DNA from: Nematostella vectensis
Lineage: Eukaryota > Cnidaria > Anthozoa > Actiniaria > Edwardsiidae
DNA: 64,000 nt
Direction of reading: 5' to 3'
Assembly (NCBI RefSeq): GCF_932526225.1
Contig: NC_064036.1
Coordinates: 930,001-994,000, forward strand
Part shown: one piece after another, positions 57,231-64,000 of the stretch
Numbering within the stretch: position 1 is the stretch's first letter
Layout: every line of letters begins with the position of its first letter
Translations under genes and position numbers: made by a program
Notes under the pieces: generated by a model
The model's input: only the letters and a program-made list of their open reading frames with translations
Told to the model about the DNA's origin: nothing
Databases searched by the model: none

Positions 57231-60200
57231 TCACTCGAAATCCTCTGCTGAGTAACCAAACATATTCAAATCATGTTTGTACAATTTCCGTAGTCTGTCT
57301 TTGAGCTCCAGTGGAAGTTCTCTGAAGTACTGCTTCGCCAAATGCGAGGATGACGTCTTGTATCCTGAGCTCATGTTATGAGGAAATTGGACTCTATCCT
57401 CTACACCAAGAACCCTCAGCAAGTCATCTGCATCACTGCGAAGATTCTCGAATTTCCCCACATAGTCATAATAGATCAGACACGGACGACACAACAAGTC
57501 ATACTGCTGCCAATGTCGGTCGCTAAACTCCGAATCAGAAGCTAAGAGATAACTCACAAATTCCGTAAAACTAACACCCTCACCGGTTTTAAGGGATCGC
57601 TGATCGGGATTGCGTCTGAAATGCTTGATAATTCTACGTCCGTACAGCTGTTTAAAAAGTGTATAGTTATACGAGTCTATGAACTTATTCCTGTATGCTG
57701 ACACTAGTCTTTCGTAGGGGTGCCGAACGAATAAAAATTTGTAATAATTCTTCAAACGATGCACGATCTCTGTCGGGGAGTACTCGTTGAGATATCGGAA
57801 GTATCCGAGACTTCGATTATGCACGTCGGCGGTGTTGATTGTGTAAGGGTCCGTGGTGTCCCCATTAAGCACCATAAGAACTCGCTTCCAGTTGGAGCAG
57901 GCGACTTTGGGTATGTAGCAATAGAGAAGATTGTGTTTGTCGTTAACGATAATGTTACGGAACATGTAGGGGTGCACTTGCAAGTCTTTAGTTCCTCTTG
58001 GTAGCATACTCTCGGCGTCACGAGTGTGACAGTAGTCTATTAGTTCACGTTTGCGTCTTCCTTGGACCTCGCTGTCCTGCTCCTACAGAAACAAACATCA
58101 CAACGAGTTACCCGTGGAATCGATTGTCACAACGAGTTACCCGTGGAATCGACAGTCACAACGAGTAACCCGAGGAATCGAGCCACGACGAGTTACCCAA
58201 GGGATCGACTGTCACAACGAGTTACCCGTGGAATCGACAGTCACAACGAGTTACCCGTGGAATCGACAGCCACAACGAGTTAGCCGAGGAATCGAGTCAC
58301 AACGAGTTACCCGAGGAATCGACAGCCACAACGAGTTACCCGTGGAATCGACAGTCACAACGAGTAACCAGAGGAATCGAGCCACGACGAGTTACCCAAG
58401 GGATCGACTGTCACAACGAGTTACCCGTGGAATCGACAGTCACAACGAGTTACCCGTGGAATCGACTGTCACAACGAGTTACCCGTGGAATCGAAAGTCA
58501 CAACGAGTTACCCGTGGAATCGACTGTCACAACGAGTTACCCGAGAAATCGACAGTCACAACGAGTTACCCGAGGAATCGACAGTCACAACGAGTTACCC
58601 AAGGAATCGACAGTCACAACGAGTTACCCGTGGAATCGACAGTCACAATGAGTTACCCGTTGAATCGTGCAACGACGAGTTACCGAAGGAATCGACAGTC
58701 AAAACGAGTTACCCATGGAATGACAGTCACAACGAGTTACCCAAGGAATCGACAGTCACAACGGGTTACCCGTGGAATCGACAGTCACAACGGGTTACCC
58801 GTGGAATCGAAAGTCACAACGAGTTACCCAAGGAATCGACTGTCACAACGAGTTACCCAAGGAATCGACATTCACAACGAGTTACCCGAGGAATCGAGTC
58901 ACAACGAGTTACCCGAGGAATCAACATTTACAAAGAATTACTCGAGGAATCGACATTCACAACTAGTTACCCGAGGAATCTTCAGTCGCAACAAGTTACC
59001 CGTGGAATCGAGCCACGACGAGTTACCCAAGGAATCGACAGTCACAACGAGTTACCCGTGGAATCGTGCCTCGACGAGTTACCCAAGGAATCGACAGTCA
59101 CAACGAGTTACCCGTGGAATCGACAGTCACGACGAGTTACCCAAGGAATCGACAGTCACAACGAGTTACCCGTGGAATCGACAGTCACGACGAGTTACCC
59201 AAGGAATCGACAGTCACAACGAGTTACCCAAGGAATCGACAGTCACGACGAGTTACCCAAGGAATCGACAGTCACAACGAGTTACCCATGGAATCGAGCC
59301 ACGACGAGTTACCCAAGGAATCGACAGTCGCAACAAGTTACCCATGGAATCGAGCCACGACGAGTTACCCAAGGAATCGACAGTCACAACGAGTTACCCG
59401 AGGGATCGACAGTCGCAACAAGTTACCCGTGGAATCGAGTCACGACGAGTTACCCAAGGAATCGACAGTCACAACGAGTTACCCATGGAATCGACAGTCA
59501 CAACGAGTTACCCTTGTAATCGACAGTCACAACGAGTTACCCGTGAAATCGAGCCACGACGAAGTACTCAAGGAATCGACTGTCACAACGAGTTACCCGA
59601 GAAATCAACATTCCCAGCGAGTTACTCGAGGAATCGACATTCATAGCGAGTTACACAAGGAATCAACATTTACAAAGAGTTACCCGAGGAATCGACATTC
59701 ACAACTAGTTACCCGAGGAATCGACATTCACAACGATTTACCCGACGAATCGACCGTCACGACGATTTATCCGAGGAATCAACAGTTACAACAAGTTACC
59801 CGAAGGGCAACGGTCACATAGAGTTAGCCAAATAAAATGATTTTTGCCCGACTGGATGGCTTTGAATGCATTACCTTCATAAATTCGTCCTCTATTGTAA
59901 ATCTCTGAACTCGATCAAACCCTAAAAGGGAATAAGAGCGTGAGTGTGTATAACTTGTGATTCCTTCTGCAAACGTGGAAGCGCAGTTGCACATTATTTT
60001 ACCAAAATACAAATTTATCGCTAAATAAGTAGTGCAAAATGTTAATGTTAACAATTCTAGAGGTCCCTTCCTTTGCGTAAATACGGTGGGATATGATAGA
60101 TCCAACGCAAAATGGCATGACATTTTTTGTAACCCATGATCATATTAATACAAGTTATTTAAGATAAACAGTTATGGCTTTGGAAGTGAGAGTTAATTGA

Positions 60201-60419
60201 TTGGTTTGTAAACACAATGAGTGCAACAAAAGCAATGTGTTCCTATCTCCAAGGCCATACGTACACACTTAGGTAAAAAGGGATAACCAAGGAATCTAGT
60301 TCGTCAAAGTGTTGCTTGATCTTACCAGGGTCATTGAATCCACCATCCAAGAGTTCCCAGATCAGCAGGGCGAGCAATGCAGTCAGCGAAACCGCCCGGA
60401 ACAACAGCAATCGTACCAT
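57231..60419 (-). CDS. Carbohydrate sulfotransferase, CHST8/11-like
   Basis: Three exons, 60326-60419, 59875-59921 and 57231-58082, joined by GT-AG introns in phases 1 and 0; 330 aa. The N-terminus MVRLLLFRAVSLTALLALLI is a signal anchor, giving the type II topology of Golgi enzymes. The catalytic domain has the 5'-phosphosulfate loop IPKVACSNWKR and the 3'-phosphate-binding FVRHPYERLVSAYRNKF. Later, HWQQYDLLCRPCLIYYDYVG matches the conserved core of the sulfotransfer_2 family (CHST8-14). These enzymes transfer sulfate from PAPS to GalNAc or related sugars of glycosaminoglycans in the Golgi lumen; exact acceptor specificity cannot be read here. Start at 60419 is set by the signal anchor. Intron 2 is almost wholly a 29-bp minisatellite whose plus strand is open in all frames. 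Confidence 0.92.
58095..59822 (+). repeat. 29-bp minisatellite, about 60 copies
   Basis: Unit CACAACGAGTTACCCGTGGA then ATCGACAGT, with shorter variants containing GAGCCACGACGAG. It occupies intron 2 of the sulfotransferase gene, starting about 12 bases from the exon 3 acceptor. The unit length is not a multiple of three and lacks plus-strand stops, which explains long open frames. Confidence 0.96.
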
Positions 60420-62248
60420 GATACACGGGTCAATGGGCTATTTACAAATAAACACCTCACAAAAACAGGGCCCACAAATCTTCGCTAAAACCATTAAATT
60501 TATAACTATTTCTTCTAAAAAATCATTGCTAAAAATGGTGAGATTGTAATCTGTAGTACTGGGGGTTCGGGAGTTTATTACGGAAGCGCAAAGGCATGAA
60601 TTTCTGATCGCCTTGTTAGGGTCCAGTGGAGCCAAACTACCTGTTGGGGGCGTTGCACTCGATGACCCGTACCTTAGCACTCACTCAGCTTGTCGCGGTT
60701 TTACGGAAAAGATTTTTTTCGGGAACATCTCGTGTTTTATAATAGATGCCATGGGTGCCTTTGGTGCTAACCACTTTCTTTTTTTTAATTCATTACCCCA
60801 ACGTTTGGCTCTTAAATTTGTCTATTGTTGTTGCATCTCTGGATGCCGTCGTCGTCGCTTGTTCTCTATAAGAGAACTCTTAGTCAAGACATTTAAGTGA
60901 AAGTATTATGTGAAAATCACAGTAAACCAATCACTTATTACAACAAAGGGTCTCTCAATGGATTTCAAATCAGAAGTGATTCCTCAAAAACAGGTACTAA
61001 AATTACATCTCCATCTTATAACGAATAACATCGTTATTTTAAAATGACTGTACTTGGCCACCGAAACAAGAAATCGAACGTGAATCATTCAGTGTCTAAT
61101 TTACCCAGTCAATTTTTAATTGATGTCTCAAGAGAGAAATTGTTCCTGGAGATAACCCTTTGGGTGAAGTGCTTCTTATCACTTATGACGTCATTCTCTT
61201 CTTTCCAAGACAATATTTTGCTCGTTTTGAGTTGTTGTATACAGCTATTTTAAATAAGGTTGCATTCGAGAATGCATTTATCGTAACCCGCACTGGTTTA
61301 TGGGTAACGTGTATTAATGGACACATATCCTGGTCTCTCCAGACATATCAACACAAGTTATTTTCAGTTTAGATGACCTACGATAGGACGCCCTAGAAAA
61401 AACAAGGCAATGCAGAGATGTACTTGTCTCGCGTCTCTTTATTTGTAATCTGTAAGACAGCTGCTGCTACTCTTCGTCAGCCATTAAAACATAATTAATT
61501 TACAATACTAATTAACGCGCCGCTACCGGTGTGAATAAAGTCCGCGAATCGCTACGAAAAGATAAAACGGCCATGTGTACAAGTCTGTATAAAAATAATA
61601 ACTTACGTACAAAAGAATATAAGAGGATAATTTAGATAAGCTGTAGATTCATTTCACATGAAAACAGTGAAACTGAAGTTATGAAACGACAATGACAATG
61701 GGAAGGGTTTGAAGAAAGCGCGAATCCTGTCACCTTTCCACATGATAGACAAGGCTTTCAATACTAAAACAGTTTATATATTAATCACGTAAATTAAAAT
61801 TACGTTGTTATTCAAGGCTTTTCCTGCGACGTTTTCTTAGGAAAGAGAATAAATCTAATACCGGCTTAGCAGCCACAAGAAGGCGCGCACGGGACAGCTG
61901 TTGTCCTTCAGGCATTACTCGGTAGCGTAAGCAAGAGACCTCATCTTAACGTTCAACCACGAAAACTGCCTATCAAACGGAGTTAGGTCCGGGTAACTAC
62001 GGGACGGGTAAATTTCTCTTTAAAGTGGGGTGTGCCACATATCCTTACTGGGTCCATTCAATCCGTCTCCTTGTTAAAGGCGAACTCCATGGGGTAGAAG
62101 ATCTCCCCTGTTCAGGGCGTAGAAACTACGCAGCTCAGCAAGATCTCCGAGTGACCTACCCGCCTTTGCGGATAGAAATAATTAAGCGTTAAAATAGATT
62201 CTATATTCTTGGAATTTTCCATTCTTGGAAATACTGCTATTAAATATT
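60420..62248. other. Intergenic, sulfotransferase to RhoGAP gene
   Basis: Presumed promoter of the sulfotransferase gene and 3' untranslated region of the RhoGAP gene. A minus-strand stretch near 61990-62160 reads protein-like for short runs (for example LAELRSFYALNRGDLLPHG), but no splice model or continuing frame could be found. Confidence 0.45.
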
Positions 62249-63942
62249 CTAAGATTCTTCGTCGAACATGTATTCACATTTCTCGATGCATGTTTGTATG
62301 AACAGGCCGTAGTTCATAGTCCGGGCCATTGTTTGAAGGGATTCGAATTCAGTCCGTAGAATGGTCGGAAAGATTACAGTAGCGAGGTTCCTAGATTCCA
62401 TGAGGTTCTCTTTTGAGTATTCCGTCACTCTGAAACGTGAAAACAATAAATTCAATGATACTGACAACAACCATGAATCAGAAGACAAGAATATGAAAAA
62501 CCAAAATATTACATCAGGTAAGTGATTCACTAACTGAAACTGAGTTTGTGTTTAATTGATTTTAAAACGCCGACCCCCCCCCCCCCCCCCACACACACAC
62601 ACCTGGCCTCTACTCTTTTAAGATGAACGCTCCCTTCTGCGAATGGAAGAGGGCTTTACCATTGCCGATAAATTTCGCTCCCTTATCACCGAATGGAAGA
62701 TGGCTTCACCATTGCCGATAAATTTCGCTCCCTTATCACCGAATGGAAGAGGGCTTTACCATTGCCGATGTATTTCGCTCCCTTATGCGAATGGAAGAGG
62801 GCCGGTGTCGATGTGTTTCGACTGCAAAAGCAAGGTCTTCAGGGTATACTGACCTGTTCAGCAAGGGTATACTGACCTGTTCAGCAAGGGTATACTGACC
62901 TGTTCAGATGACACATGAGGTACTTGAGAACCGCGAAATTCACTTTCGGTAGCTGCATGACGAGCCCCCTTAGAACAGCAAGTCTCTCGTCTGCGTCCAT
63001 GATAACTAAAGCAAAACACACCATTATTGGGCTTCCTGTGCTTTCATCACAATGACGTAATCGTTTGGGCTTCATAACGGACCATTGAAACCCCGTCCCC
63101 ACGTATCCGTTTTCGTTTGAAAACGCAACCTTTTTGAAACGGATACGGGTATCGTCCACACGGAAACGCGAAAACGATGATCGAAAACGGAACGATTTAA
63201 AAACGATCTCCAGAGTGGAACAATTTAAAAACGATACCCCTTCGGTGCCGTGGGGACGGACGAAAACGCAACCTTTCGAAAACGATGGCGTGATAACTCA
63301 GGTCCAGTCCAGGTGGCGCGCGAGTACGCATGCGCTGTAGAAGTTGTTATCGTTTTCGTATCGTTTCTGCGTTTTCGTGGGGACGGGTCGTATCAAAATG
63401 AAAACGCTTCGTGTGGACGCGGATCTTTTTGAAAACGGAACAAAAAGGTTGTGTTTTCAAACGAAAACGGATACGTGGGGACAGGGTCTCAACTTGCGTT
63501 CTCTGATCTCGATCGAATTCCGAGAAAAACTGATGATCATTCTCGAAAACCCAGACTTTTGTGTCTGACAGTTCAACTCCCAAAAGAAAGAAGACCCGGA
63601 GTAACACGTTATGGATCTCGTGTCGACACTGAGGGCTATGATGACACTAAATAGTGCAAGCTTGTGTGCCTTTCTTTTGAACACGTCACAGGTTGCTTCC
63701 CGGGGTTCCCAGCATCAAAACTTGTTTACCAGGGTTTTTTTTCGTATGAGAATCAGTAAGACAGAAAAACTCCTGGATTTTCGGGGATGACTAGAATAAG
63801 TGACATGTACCTGTCGCATCCAAGATATTATTCTGCAGGTTGTTCGGGATCAAAGGCTCAGGGAGAAGTTTGAGGAACTTCTTGAGGGCTCCCGTGACCG
63901 CGTGAACATTCATCTCCAGGGCACTGAAATCTGCGTCTCGCT
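62249..63942 (-). CDS. p190-like RhoGAP, C-terminal exons
   Basis: Three in-frame exons, 63811-63942, 62900-63005 and 62249-62429, with GT-AG introns, encode the last 138 or so residues; the rest lies right of the window. RhoGAP signatures are MNVHAVTGALKKFLKLLPEP, then LPKVNFAVLKYLMCHLNRV, then NLMESRNLATVIFPTILRTE. The DERLAVLRGLV helix, HLNRV, NLM and the final TCIEKCEYMF (compare TFIQQCQFFF of p190) point to ARHGAP5/35 rather than BCR or chimaerin. The arginine finger would be in an upstream exon. The protein ends only 20 or so residues after the GAP fold. RhoGAPs speed GTP hydrolysis by Rho-family GTPases at the membrane and cytoskeleton. Subfamily assignment is from recalled motif similarity. 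Confidence 0.75.
62640..62815 (+). repeat. 50-bp tandem repeat, three to four copies
   Basis: Unit GAATGGAAGAGGGCTTTACC then ATTGCCGATAAATTTCGCTC and CCTTATCACC, inside the last intron of the RhoGAP gene. Confidence 0.9.
62841..62912 (-). repeat. 23-bp repeat of RhoGAP exon end, three copies
   Basis: Exon-end boundaries fall at 62854, 62877 and 62900, each with CTGAACAG|GTCAGTATACC on the minus strand. Only the 62900 copy is attached to the exon. Confidence 0.92.
63085..63492. mobile_element. MITE with 52-bp terminal inverted repeats
   Basis: About 408 bp. Ends TTGAAACCCCGTCCCCACGT and, in complement, TTGAGACCCTGTCCCCACGT continue as inverted repeats for about 52 bp with three or so mismatches. 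The interior is rich in GAAAACG and AAAACGAT motifs. No coding capacity. It is inserted in the first visible intron of the RhoGAP gene. Superfamily is not resolved, because the target duplication is unclear. Confidence 0.85.
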
Positions 63943-64000
63943 CTGTGGATAAGGATACAAACAAAATAATCGGACAGTTTGACAAGGAGATCATGTATAC

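Noticed and set aside
58051-59821. Long plus-strand open frames (up to 531 codons) with NELPVEST-like repeats
   Set aside because: They come from the 29-bp minisatellite, open in all three frames because the unit has no stop and is not a multiple of three. It lies in an intron of the sulfotransferase gene, and all frames encode the same three peptide phases.
61990-62160. Possible extra minus-strand coding exon downstream of the RhoGAP gene
   Set aside because: Short protein-like runs are broken by stops and no phase-compatible splice sites were found; probably untranslated sequence.

Overview
The window looks like nuclear DNA of a cnidarian, most likely an anthozoan such as a sea anemone. 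It is AT-rich and intron-dense, with 35-150 bp exons and GT-AG introns. It carries an ancestral animal gene set (GEN1, a receptor guanylate cyclase, a carbohydrate sulfotransferase, a p190-like RhoGAP, a UBX protein, a one-exon rhodopsin-class GPCR) in a background of MITEs, a decayed LINE, a Harbinger derivative and many minisatellites. The species call is inference; no bacterial, CRISPR or operon-like feature was seen. Gene models were built by hand: each exon was accepted only when GT/AG sites and reading phase joined it in one frame to its neighbours.

Layout. 176-1793 (+): last three exons of a UBX-domain gene (UBXN8-like). 3331-4548 (-): one-exon GPCR. 5877-11481 (-): complete 12-exon GEN1 Holliday-junction resolvase, 874 aa. 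14014-17769 (-): 4-exon unrecognised 140-aa protein. 19325-19952: deleted PIF/Harbinger element. 20153-23171 (-): 4-exon unrecognised 313-aa protein. 24870-25420: LINE relic. 26007-29314 (+): 14-exon, 664-aa transposase-like protein with a candidate DDE triad and a SAP-like helix pair. 29751-30398 (-): convergent one-exon chromodomain protein. 34239-52725 (-): complete 21-exon receptor guanylate cyclase, 1005 aa. 57231-60419 (-): 3-exon type II membrane carbohydrate sulfotransferase, 330 aa. 62249-63942 (-): last three exons of a p190-like RhoGAP. The genes are functionally unrelated neighbours.

The most striking structural signal is that tandem repeats sit on splice junctions. In five exons (ending at 223, 35168, 37807, 46891 and 62900) the 3' end of the exon plus its splice donor is itself the repeated unit, with periods of 22, 37, 49, 77 and 23 bp. 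Two exons (starting at 46995 on the minus strand and 26510 on the plus strand) have the acceptor side duplicated with a 56-bp period. Other large minisatellites (23, 29, 37, about 51 and 54 bp units) begin within tens of bases of an exon edge. A second point of interest is the cyclase domain: it keeps the metal-binding aspartates but has lost the catalytic arginine and carries an adenylyl-cyclase-like aspartate at a base-recognition position. A third is the multi-exon transposase-like gene paired tail to tail with a chromodomain gene.
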